Origin: Hirsutella rhossiliensis
Lineage: Eukaryota > Ascomycota > Sordariomycetes > Hypocreales > Ophiocordycipitaceae
Length of the DNA: 64,000 nucleotides
Direction of reading: 5' to 3'
NCBI RefSeq assembly: GCF_020360975.1
Contig: NW_025408683.1
Coordinates: 1,426,001 to 1,490,000, forward strand
The notes under the pieces are model-generated. The model saw nothing but the letters and a program-made list of their open reading frames with translations, was not told the DNA's origin and did not search any database. Positions 33,301-45,000 of the stretch are shown here, piece by piece; the first letter of the stretch is position 1, and the number at the start of each line of letters is the position of its first letter. A program made the position numbers and the translations under genes.

Positions 33301-36300
33301 TTCTAGCTCTAATAATGTTTTTCTTAAATTCTCTTATAGCCTCTATAACTATAACTTTAATAATCTCTTTTACTATCTTAGATCTAATAGCTAGAATCGC
33401 CTTATCTCCTTCGTCTATAATTAATTACTATCGTACTAGTGCTATTAAGGGCTCGTTTATGCTAGCGTAGGCTAGGTTAGGGACTTAGTTAGCGCCCCCT
33501 TTATAACTAAGGATCTTGCCTCCCGGTAAGAGAATCTCGGCTATTAGGGTATCTATAAGGGGTTCTCTCTATAATTATTAGGTAGCTCCTAGGTTATCTT
33601 CTTTAACTTTTATTACTAAAGCCTAAAAGTTTTTTCTTAGGAGCTAGGTAGCTATTTCCTATATAGTCTCCTCGAGCTTTAGTCTTTTATATACGTCTTT
33701 ATTAACTATTAAGGTTATAGTTTAAAAGGATTTTACTATATCGACCTCGTCTAGAAGCTCCTATTTAATAGCTCCTACCGCTAGTATAACTACTTAGATA
33801 GTACCGATTTAATATTTAACCTATATATCGCCGTTCCTTAGGGAATAATTAAATAATATACGCGCGGCTTTAATAAATAGTATACCTAGGATAAAGGGGA
33901 CTAAGACTCCGTTTAGCGTAATATAAAGATAGATTAGTATCTAGGCCATGCTTAGATAGAGATTAGTCTCTACCTCCCTAACTATATCTATAAGGGACCT
34001 AGTATACGCCGTTATTAATACTCTTATCGGTAGGATTTTAAGCCTATATATATTTATATATCTTTTAGTAATAAGGTTTCCTTTAGACCTAGTATCGATT
34101 AGGGCGCTTAGAACTTTAGCTTTCTAGCTACTAAGCTATACTTAAATATAAGGTAGGTCTTATATATACTTAAGCGAGTAGAAAGGTATAAGGACTATGT
34201 TTATATATATTATAGGAATCGCTATAAGGTCCTCTAGAGTTATCTCCTAGTATCTTATTAAGAGTGCTGCTTCCTATATAATAGATTCGTTTTTCTCTAG
34301 TCTTATTACCTCTAAAGTTTATTAATTAAATAGTCCTTAAGCTAGTTATATTACGCTAATCGTATTAGTTATAAACCTAACTTCCTTTAGTACTTATTAG
34401 ACTTTAACGCACTTATAATCTAATTCTTTATAAGTAAGGTAAGTAAGCTTAATCGGTTCGACCTAGCATTCTTTATCTTATTCTTCGACTTATACTAAAG
34501 CTACCGCGAGTTTTCCTTATAGATATTTAAGGAGGAGTAAACTACTCTCTATATTATCTTCGGCTACTTTTATAACTATTATTATAGCTCTATAAGGTCT
34601 TATATTACTCTTTACTTTCTCTAAGGTCTAGAATTTAGTGTTTTCTATACCTTAGGCTATATCTATATATCTTATATTAAGTCTCTTACTTAGTTAGGGA
34701 ATAAAGTTAATTAAGTAATTTAAAGGGATTAGGATTCTTTTATATATAATTTCTCTAATAATTTTATCTATAAGTCTATCGAACTTCTTATCTAGATCTA
34801 TATTATATCTATAGTATATAGGGATAATCTTTAGGCTAGTTTTTACTATTCTCGTTATCTTAATTTCCTCTACGTCCTCTTTAACTCTTTATCTTTTCCC
34901 CTTATAAGCATTAATCCCTATTATAGTTATATAGATTATCTAATTATATATATCGCTTTATTATATATTATCTATAATTATAATAACCGATATCCTTCTT
35001 ACTTCTTTTCTTATATCGCTTACTTTTAGATTCCTTAGCTTCTACTTATATAGGCTTTTATATCTCTAGAACTAGTCTAAGAAACTAGATTCTCTTTTAC
35101 TAGTAGCTTAATTTAGGTAAGATAGTATAACTATAGCTTTAACCTATTTTATAAGTAGTAATATAAAGGAGTCTAGCTATATATCTACCTAGTATATAAT
35201 AAGCCTTTGAATATATATATCTATTTAAGAAAACCTATTAGTAAGTACTAAGGGAATTATACTTCTATTATCTTTTCTTTTAAGGTAAAGAGTCCTATTT
35301 ACTACTTTATATATTATAAATCCGATCTTATAGTCCTAAGAGTATACCTTATACTTATTAAGGTAGTATCCTTCTTTACTATAATAAAAGTATCTCCTAG
35401 GCCGGTTAAAAGCATTAACCTAAAACTATATATATTAATTAGATAGGTAGTAAAATCCGATAGTATTTACGCTACCTCTTTATCTATAACTTAAAGAGTA
35501 GCCTTTACTACTAACGCGTCTTTATTCCCTATTAAGCTAGTTAAATATCTACTCTTACTAGTAAGTAAGGTTAATCTTTATATCTTTAAAGGCTTTTATT
35601 AGGTCTAAGATCTCCTTTATAGGCTATTTAGGTTTCTTATCTATTTTCTTTAACTCTTTAAGAAGTTTTTCTTTGCCTTTATTAGATTCGGCTTCCTTTA
35701 TTACTTTATTAATTTCCCTAAAGAGCTAGTCTTTCTTTAGGTTCTTAAGCTTTTAATTATAGACTTTAGATACTATATCTCGTTACTTAACGTCCTAGTA
35801 AGGTACTAAGTAGTTATTAATTATATAAATAAGGCTTTTATATAGGAGTTTCGAGATAACTTTAGATATCTTCCTATTTCTCTCTATAATATTAATAATA
35901 AGCTCCTTTAGCATTATATAGTAGATAAAGTATAACTAGACTATAGATTCTTCCTAGCTATTAGGTTATACCTTACGCTATAGGTATAAGTAGAGACTAA
36001 GCTATTCTATAACTTCCGTAATAGTCTTAGGCTTTTTAGTATTATAATAGTCTAAGCGGTCGTTAGTAGTTTCTAGTTATTTAATATTATATATATAGTA
36101 ATATTAAAGGAGTCTCTTTTTTACTTCTTCTTAGGTAAGTCCGTCTATAAGAATTTTAATAGTAGGAGCTTATATAAAGGAGATATAGACTTTAAGCTAG
36201 TCTATTTTATCCTTATTATAGATATAGTTAACGTATATCTCTTATTTAAACTTCTTAAGGAATTTAGTTCCGTTTTACCGTTAAATTTACTAATAGGTAG

Positions 36301-37079
36301 GAGTTATAGTTAGTAGAGTCTTCCTATAAGGTTATCTTAGCTTCTAGTAAGTATATCTCTAAGTCTATTAGTAATCTTATTAATATCTACCTTAATTTTC
36401 TTTATATCGCTAGTAATAGGATTAGATAATCCCTCTTAACGGCTAGCGTTTCTAGATATAGTATGCCTATAGATTATAAGGTTACGAAATTTAGAGTTAG
36501 AGTTTTTGGAGTTAGAGGATATCTTATTATAACTATCTTATTACTTACTTTCTTATTTATTAGCGGGAGGTAAGCGTTCTCTATAAGCTACTATATAGAG
36601 GAGAGCTAAGGTTAAGGTTATTAAGGTATCCCTCGTTAGTACTTATATTAGTATTATTAGTATATATATAAGTAAGAGGTCTTAGTAGGGTTTTAGAATA
36701 GTTTAAATTACGCTATTATTATTATTTATATCTTTTAAAGTATTATATAAGGATTATAGTTTCTTCACTAAGTCGCTAGTATTAAGGGTTATAGGGCTAA
36801 TAATAAGAGCTTAGGGTTTTTTAGTATTAGCTTATTACTTTTCCTTTACTACTAGCGAAGGTATTATTTAATTATTTATTTCTTAGTAAGTCTATCGCCT
36901 TATTAGGTCCCTAACTCTAGCTATTAAGGTAGTTACTACTTTAATTATTAAATCCCTAGATTTTATTTTTTCTAAATAGTACTATTATTCTCTAGGTATT
37001 CTCGGCTTCGTAAAGCTACTTATCGCTATATAAATAGAACGGAATAACGAGTTTACGCTCTAGAGACTAGTTTTAATAG
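33300..37079 (-). pseudogene. X1 gag, zinc knuckle and aspartic protease (decayed)
   Basis: It is homologous to X2 37812-41880. There the plus strand shows a zinc knuckle at 39301-39351 (RYFYYSKKGYYLNKYKV, with Cys and His lost as Tyr) and a protease start at 40568 (ALINTRFKQNLIT, normally LIDTGS). X1 holds these at about 35340-35400 and 34080-34130. The region upstream of the knuckle is a long gag of more than 1 kb rich in Lys, Asn and Ile after RIP. Confidence 0.8.
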
Positions 37080-37448
37080 GAATAAAGGTATATACTTAAA
37101 GTATATATAGTATATAGCTAAGGATTAGTAGAGCAATTAACTATATAATTATCTAATTATCGGTCCTATATATAGCTCTAAGGGCCTTAGGTTATAAATA
37201 TAAGTCTTAGAGATTTCTTTACTTTATACCTCTTTATCTTTACTAAAGTCGTATAACTCGCGGCCTTTACTTAAAAGGGGAAAAACAAAAATTTAAATTA
37301 ACTATAATTAAGGAAGATACCTAATTAGATAATTAAGGTCTTTATAAAGCCTTTAAGTATACTTTAAAGTAAGTTAAAAGGGGGGGTACTAAGGGTCTTA
37401 TCCCTTTAACGGGCTAATATCTATAGGGGTGCGATCTTACCTATTAAA
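37080..37448 (-). repeat. X1 5' LTR, at the palindrome centre
   Basis: It ends with CGATCTTAC (37432-37440) and CTATTAAA (37441-37448). The X2 LTR starts at 37449 with GTAAGATCG, the exact reverse complement of the first nine. Neither X2 end nor X1 shows a target duplication here. Confidence 0.85.
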
Positions 37449-37807
37449 GTAAGATCGTACCCCTATAAATATTAGCCTATTAAAGGGATAAGACCCTTAG
37501 CACTCCCCTTTTAATTTATTCTAAGTATACTTAAAGGCTTTATAAAGACCTTAATTATTTAATTAAGTATCTTCCTTAATTATAGTTAATTTAAATTTTT
37601 ATTTTTCCCCTTTTAAGTAAAGGCCGCTAGTTATACGACTTTAGTAAAGATAAAGAGGTATAAAGTAAAGAAATCTCTAAGACTTATATTTATAACCTAA
37701 GGCCCTTAAAGCTATATATAGGACCGATAATTAGATAATTATATAGTTAATTACTCTACTAATCCTTAGCTATATACTATACGTACTTTAAGTATATACC
37801 CTTATTC
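37449..37807 (+). repeat. X2 5' LTR (outer 8 bases missing)
   Basis: It is the mirror of 37080-37440. The outer sequence TTTAATAG that starts the other X LTR at 50615 is absent here, and the LTR starts directly at GTAAGATCG. Confidence 0.83.
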
Positions 37808-40800
37808 CTATTAAAACTAGTCTCTAAGGCGTAAACTTATTATTCCGTTTTATTTATATAGTAATAAGTAGCTTTATAAAGCTAAGAATACCTAGAGGAC
37901 GATAGTACTATTTAAAAAAATTAAATCTAGGGATTTAATAATTAAAGTAGTAACTACCTTAATAGCTAGAGTTAGGGACTTAATAAGGTAATAGACTTAC
38001 TAATAAATAAATAATTAGATAATACCTTTACTAGTAGTAAAGGAAAAGTAATAAGCTAATACTAAGAATCCCTAAGCTCTTATTATTAGCCCTATAACCC
38101 TTAATACTAGTAACTTAGTTAAGAAACTATAATCCTTATATAATACTTTAAAAGATAAAATTAATAATAATAGCGTAATTTAGACTATTCTAAAACCCTA
38201 CTAAGACCTCTTACTTATATATATACTAATAATACTAATATAAGTACTAACGAGGGATACTTTAATAACCTTAACCTTAGCTCTCCTCTACGTAGTAGCT
38301 TATAGAGAACGCCTACCTCCTATTAATAAATAAGAAAGTAAGTAATAAGATAGTTATAATAAGATATCCTTTAACTCTAAAAACTCTAACTTTAAAATTT
38401 ATAACCTTATAATCTATAGGTATACTATATCTAAAAACGCTAGCTATTAAGAGGGATTATCTAATCCTACTACTAGTAATATAAAGAAAATTAAGGTAGA
38501 TATTAATAAGATTGCTAATAGACTTAGAGATATATTTACTAAAAGCTAAGATAACTTTATAAGAAGACTTTACTAACTATAACTCTTACTTATTAGTAAA
38601 ATTAATAGTAAAAACGTAACTAAATTCCTTAAGAAGTTTAAATAAGAGATATATATTAACCGTATCTATAATAAGGATAAAATAGACTAGCTCGAAGTCT
38701 ATATCTCCTTTATATAAGCCCCTACTATTAAATTTCTTATAGATAGACTTATTTAAGAAGAAGTAAAAAAGAGACTCCTTTAATACTACTATATATATAA
38801 TATTAAATAACTAGAAACTATTAACGACCGCTTAGACTATTATAATACTAAAAAGCCTAAGACTATTATAAAAGTTATAAAATAACTTAGTTTTTACTTA
38901 TACTTATAGTATAAGGTATAACTTAACGGCTAGGAAGAATCTATAGTTTAGTTATATATTATCTAATATATAATACTAAAGGAGCTTATTATTAACGTTA
39001 TAAAGAGAAATAAGAAGATATTTAAAATTATCTTAAAACTCTTATATAAAAGCCTTATCTATATAATTAATAACTACTTAGTACCTCGCTAGGATATTAA
39101 GTAATAAGATATAGTATCTAAAGTCTATAATTAAAAGCTTAAGAACCTAAAGAAAGACTAGCTTTTTAAGGAATAAAAACGCGTTAGTAATAGAAACTAC
39201 TCTTTAAGTTATAAATAAGGAGGTAGTATAAATACTATCGGATTTTACTACTTATTTAATTAATATATATAGTTTTAGGTTAATACTTTTAACTAGCCTA
39301 AGAGATACTTTTATTATAGTAAAAAAGGATACTACCTTAATAAGTATAAGGTATACTCTTAGGACTATAAGATTAGATTTATAATATATAAAGTAGTAAA
39401 TAGGACTCTTTACCTTAAAAGAAAAGATAATAAAAGTATAATTCCCTTAGTACTTATTAATAGGTTTTCTTAAATAGGTATATATATTTAAAGGCTTATT
39501 ATATACTAGGTAGATATATAGCTAGACTCCTTTATATTACTACTTATAAAATAGGTTAAAGCTATAGTTATACTATCTTACTTAAATTAAGCTATTAGTA
39601 AAAGAGAATCTGATTTCTTAAACTAGTTCTAGAGATATAAAAGCCTATATAAGTAAAAGCTAAAGAATCTAAAAGTAAGCGATATAAGAAAAGAAGTAAG
39701 AAGGATATTAGTTATTATAATTATAGATAATATATAATAAAGCGATATATATAATTAGATAATCTATATAACTATAATAGGGATTAATACTTATAAAGGG
39801 AAAGGATAAAGAGTTAAAGAGGATATAAAGGAAATTAAGATAATAAGAATAGTAAAAACTAGCCTAAAGATTATCTCTATATACTATAAATATAGAGTAG
39901 ATCTAAATAAGAAGTTCGATAAACTTATAAATAAAATTAGAATCCTAATCCCTTTAAATTACTTAATTAAATTTATTCCCTAACTAAGCGAGAGACTTAG
40001 TACGAGATATATAGATATAGCTTAAGGTATAAAGAATATTAAATTTTAGACCTTAAAGAAAGCAGAGAGTAATATAAGACCCTATAAAGCTATAATAATA
40101 GTTATAAAAGTAGCCGAAGATAATATAAAGAGTAGTTTACTCCTCCTTAAATATTTATAAGAAAATCTTATAGTAGCTTTAATATAAGTTAAAGAATAAG
40201 ATAAAGAATACTAAGTTAAACCAATTAAGCTTACTTACCTTACTTATAAAGAATCGGATTATACGTGCCTTAAAGTCTAATAAGTACTAAAGGAAGTTAG
40301 GTTTATAACTAATATAATTAGTATAATATAACTAGCTTAAGGATAATTTAATTAATAAACTTTAGAGATAATAAGACTAAAGAAAGATAAATTTATTATA
40401 TAGGAAGTAGTACTCTTAATAAGATACTAAGAGATAACTTTAAAGGACCTTATAGTAATTCCTATAATATATATAAATATAGTCCTTATACCTTTCCGCT
40501 CGCTTAAGTATATATAAGACCTACCCTATAATTAAGTATAGCTTAGTAGCTAGAAAGCTAAAGTTTTAAGCGCCCTAATTAATACTAGGTTTAAATAAAA
40601 CCTTATTACTAAAAGATATATAAATATATATAAGCCTAAAATCCTACTAATAAGAGTATTAATAACGGCGTATACTAAGTCCCTTATAGATATAGTTAGG
40701 GAGGTAGAGACTAATTTCTATCTAGGTATAGCCTAGATACTAATCTATCTTTATATTACGCTAGATAGAGTCTTAGTCCCCTTTATCTTAGGCATACTAT

Positions 40801-41900
40801 TTATTAGAGCTATACGTATATTATTTAATTATTCCTTAAGGAACGGCGATATATAAGTTAAATATTAGATCGGTACTATCTAGGTAGTTACGCTAGCGGT
40901 AGGAGCTATTAAATAAGAGCTTTTAGATAAGGTTAATATAGTAAAATCCTTTTAAACTATAACCTTAATAGTTAATAAAGATATATATAAAAGACTAAAG
41001 CTTAAGGAGACTATATAGGAAATAGCTACTTAGCTCCTAAGAAAAAGATTTTAAGCTTTAGTAATAGAAGTTAAAGAAGATAACCTAAAAGCTACCTAAT
41101 AATTATAAAGAGAACCCCTTATAGATACCTTAATAGCTAAGATTCTCTTACTAAGAGGTAAGATCCTTAGTTATAAAGGGGGCGCTAACTAAGTCCTTAA
41201 CCTAGCCTACGCTAGCGTAAACGAGCCCTTAATAGTATTAGTATAATAGTAATTAATTATAGATAAAGGAGATAAAGCGATTCTAGGTATTAAATTTAAA
41301 ATAGTAAAAGAGATTATTAAAGTTATAGTTATAGAGGCTATAAGAGAATTTAAGAAAAATATTATTAAAGCTAGAAAAAAGTTTAGAAAGATCTAGAAGG
41401 TTATAGTTAAGATAGGAAGGAAACGACCTATTAGATTATATAATCTAAGAGTTAATACTCTCTTTAAAAGAAAAGTAAATAAGATTAACCTTATTAATAA
41501 TACTTTATTAAACGGCTTAACGCTAGAAGGGGACCCTAACTAAAGGAAGACTAAATAGAATACCGTTAAAGATAAGATATAGCTTAGACCCTACCTAGAA
41601 TACTTAATAGGAAAATTCTTAAGTATATAGAAAGGAAAGCGGCTAATATAAGAAAGACTTAAAGTAATTTACGAATAATTTAAGGGCTTTCTTATAAAGG
41701 TAGAAATCCGGATCTTTAATAGTATTCTATTTAATAAGGAAGTAGCGTTATCCTAGGACTTTATAGAAAGAGGTAAAGTTAACCTAGCTATAGCCCCATT
41801 ATAAGTTACTAAGATAATAGAATATAAGGCGTAGTAAGTAGCCTTAATCTTAATCCTAAAAGTAATAGAGTAAAAAGTTATTAATATCCTTAAAATTAAA
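37808..41900 (+). pseudogene. X2 gag and protease (decayed)
   Basis: The zinc knuckle is at 39301-39351, with CxxC and H/C residues replaced by Tyr (cysteine TGT/TGC and histidine CAT/CAC codons become tyrosine TAT/TAC by RIP). Protease begins about 40568 with LINTRF in place of LIDTGS. Between them, KLTYLTYKESDYTCLKVQQV and long helical Lys/Ile-rich segments are read with few stops. Some long stretches here are nearly open once TAA/TAG at former Gln/Trp codons are ignored. Confidence 0.8.
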
Positions 41901-42549
41901 CTAAAAATAAGAGTCCTTAAAAAAGGGCATAGGCCCTATAGGAACCCTTTTTTCTTAGTAGTAAAGAAAGATAGAGGACTACGCTTAATTAATTCCGCTA
42001 TATATATAAATACTATTATAATAAGAGATATAAACCTACTGCTAAATATAGATAAGTTTAGCGACTACTTCTTAATATATAAGATCCTTTCCCTCCTTGA
42101 CCTTTTTTTAGGCTATAATTAGATCCCTCTTAATATTAAAAGCTATAACTTAACGATATTCGCGAAACTTATTAGCCTCTTATATATATATATACTCCCT
42201 TAAGGGGCTATAAACTTAGTCGGCTAATTTATAAGGATAATATAAAGAATCTTATAAGACCTTATACTAAATATCTATAGGAATTTCCTTAATAATATAA
42301 GTATTAAAGGGCCTAATATAACGTATAATAATAAAGAGGTAGCGCTAAGAGTAAGGGGATTTATCTTTAAACACCTTATTAACTTTAATAAAGTCTTAGT
42401 TAATATTAAACTCTTTAGTTATATAATTATAAGGGCTAAATCGAAATTCTACTAGTAAGTAACCGAAGTTATCTATTATATTTATAGAATAAATAGAAGG
42501 TGCCTTATAGAAGCTAAAGTTATTAAAATTACGGAATAAATAAGATACC
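41901..42549 (+). pseudogene. X2 reverse transcriptase (decayed, split by a solo LTR)
   Basis: The plus strand reads RPYRNPFFLVVKKDRGLRL, then YKILSLLDLFLGYNQIPL, then LPQGAINLVGQF, then FLNNISIKGP at 42285. These are, in order, the gypsy RT motifs before and at the active site. Both catalytic Asp residues are Asn. The coding sequence is interrupted at 42550 by the TTAAT-flanked copia LTR and resumes at 43047 with the connection region. Confidence 0.9.
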
Positions 42550-42554
42550 TTAAT

Positions 42555-43041
42555 TATCGCGAAGCGTAGCCTAATTTCGTAGTTCTCGGAGATATCCCTT
42601 AGTACGAGGGACTAAGGAAGCTAAAAACACCCGTTATAAAAGAAGGAAGAAGGAGCTAAAAAGAGGTATAGAAAGGAGGGTAGGGGTATAAGGGGAAGTA
42701 GAAGTAGCGATAGCTTCTTATAGAGGTAGCGAAAGATAAGACGGATATACCGGCAACGGCTAGAAAAGAGGGGAAAAACCAGTAAAAAGCTTAGTAGTCG
42801 AAAGGATATTAGTAGCTTCTTTAAGCAGGATCTTCTTTATTAATTAAGATACTAGATAGGTATAAAGAGGGGCGTTAGATAGAGGAAAGAAGGATAATTA
42901 AGGCAAAAAAAAACAATTACTCCCTTACTATAATTGCTGCTCCCGTAAGAATTAAATCTCTCTGCCCTGCCTATCCGACCCCTTACTTCTAATTTTACCT
43001 TCGTGTATTTTTATATACTTCTTATATCTCTCTTCGCGAGA
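42555..43041 (+). repeat. Solo copia LTR in X2
   Basis: It is 487 bp, in the opposite orientation to LTRs A-D. It starts TATCGCGAAG (from TGTCGCGAAG) and ends CTTCGCGAGA. An exact 5-bp duplication TTAAT lies at 42550-42554 and 43042-43046. It is what remains after recombination between the two LTRs of an inserted copia element. It is less RIP-altered than the surrounding X2. Confidence 0.93.
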
Positions 43042-43046
43042 TTAAT

Positions 43047-43700
43047 ATAATATATATTAAAGCTTTCCTTAGTATTATAGGATACTATCGAATCTAGATT
43101 ATATAGTTTACTGTCTTAGTAAAACCCTTTATAGACCTATTAAAGAAAGAAGTCTATTAAGAATAAGTAGATAAATAAGTAAAAGCGATAGCTGCCCTTA
43201 AGGAAGCTATTATTAATCTAGTCTTTTTAGTATCCCTTAACGTTAGCTTAAGAAGAGGAGATATTATTCTAATATATAATACTAGTTTACTTAGCTAAGG
43301 GGTAGTCTTAATATAAATCGTTAATAAAAAGAAGCGCCTTATAAAGTTCGAAAGTAAAATATAGTTATTAGTAGAAACTAAATATAATATAATAAAAAGG
43401 GAGTATAGGGCTATATTAAGTGCGCTTAGGAGACTAAGAATATACCTATATAGCGTATATCTTATCCTAGAAACTAATATATAGGTCTTAGTAGATTAAC
43501 TAAAAGGTACCCTTAAAGACGTTCTTAGAGCTATAGTAACTTACTAGATAAGCTATATTTTCTTCTTTAACTCTATTATATAATATATTAAAGGTAAGAA
43601 GAATAGTATAGCTAATAGACTCTTAAGAAAGCCTAAAGGACCTTTTAATATATTAGATAGGGAAATAGAAAGCGATATTAAAGAATTTATAGACTTTTAC
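43047..43700 (+). pseudogene. X2 RT connection and RNase H (decayed)
   Basis: The plus strand reads KPFIDLLKKEVY, AALKEAI, RGDIILIYNTSLLS (first RNase H Asp region), then KFESK.QLLVETKYN.IKRE, LRRLRIYLY and KGKKNSIANRLLRKP (ADxLSR in active elements). The motif order and spacing are those of gypsy RNase H. Confidence 0.88.
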
Positions 43701-43899
43701 TTAAACGTAATATAAGGGACTAAGCTATAAAGGGACTACTTAAAGGAATCGAGGATAATTATAGACCTCCTTTAAACGTTAAAACGGCTAGAGGGCCTTT
43801 TTAAATAAGACTATAAGAAGCTATATCTAAAGAGTTTAAATTTCTATATTAAAGATTAAAAGCTTTAGCGACTTCCTAGGAAGGAAGAAAAAGGACCTA

Positions 43900-45000
43900 T
43901 ATTAGTTATAGATATCCTAAAAGAATAGAAAAGGATTATTATAAAGTACTATATATAAATAGAATATGAAGAATTATAAGTTATATATACGTTTATAAAG
44001 AATAAGTATTAATAGGCTAGCCTTTAAAATAATAATTATAGTATAATCTCTTCCTATAAAGAATACTAATACTTTATAACTAAGAGATACTAAGAAGTTA
44101 TAACTATAACCGCGCCTAGCTACCCTATAAGTAAGATTTACTTTAATAGCTAGTATATACTATCTAATTATAAGTATTCGTACCTTATAAAAGTATAAGA
44201 CGACTTTACTAGATAGGTAGAAGTAACCCTAGTTAAAGAAATTACCGCGGGAGCTATAACTAAATTTATACTCTTTATTATTTATAAGTATAGCGTAATA
44301 TTATACGCTATAATTAATAGAGGGCCCGAAATAAAGAAAGACTTTAAGTATATCTTAAAGGATATAGGCGTTAAAGTTATTTAAACTTTAGTATATAATT
44401 TAAAAGTAAATATAGTAGTAAAATAAAAGTACTAAAGGTTAATAATAGTACTTATAAAGATAATAAAGAAAAAGGGTATATAAATTAAATACCTTAACTA
44501 AGTAATCCTTATAAACTAAATAGTAGTTAAAGAGTCTTAAAAAATATTAGCTTTCTACCTACTATATAGATAGGAACTAGTACTACCTCTTAAGGTAGAA
44601 TACTTAACTTAGCGACTAATTAACTAAGATAAAGTAAAGATAAGAGAAGAATTATTTAAAGTATAAGTAAGAGTTTTAAAAAAAAAAGAAAAAGATATAA
44701 AAGAAGCTAAGAAAAGAGTAATAAGATATTAAAATCGATTAATAAAAAGGATAAATAAAGCTAATAAGTATATAATAAGGAAAGAAAGCTTATAACTTAA
44801 AGACCTTATCTTACTATTTAATATAAGATAATTAAATAATTTAAGGAGGTAAGCTAAGTATTAGATAAGGTAGAACGGTCCCTTTTAAGTATTATCGCGC
44901 TTAGAATAGTTTAAGGTATATAGGATTAAGACTTTAAATAGAATTATACTTAATAAGATAATCCTAAGAGAGTATTTAAAGAAGTTTAAAAAGGATAAGA
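43900..45000 (+). pseudogene. X2 integrase (decayed)
   Basis: It reads YSYLIKVQDDFTRQVEVT at about 44180 and YAIINRGPEIKKDFKYIL at about 44310, followed by KKGIQIKYLNQ and a Lys/Glu-rich coiled tail with few stops. Gypsy-type integrase is inferred from position and the Asp-containing motifs. I did not find a clean chromodomain. Confidence 0.75.

Larger units (their letters stand above)
24889..37448 (-). mobile_element. Giant Ty3/gypsy retrotransposon X1 (about 12.6 kb, RIP-degraded)
   Basis: It is bounded by 368-bp LTRs at 24889-25256 and 37080-37448. On the minus strand the order is 5' LTR (right), gag with a zinc knuckle near 35340-35400, protease, RT, RNase H and integrase (about 30200-31100). 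About 4.6 kb of unrecognised sequence follows before the 3' LTR. X2 is an inverted copy and X3 a partial third copy, so the boundaries are supported three ways. It is the least mutated of the three and keeps the most CG, CA and TG. It is inserted in the RT of gypsy Y. No matching target duplication can be checked, because the right side abuts X2. Confidence 0.88.
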
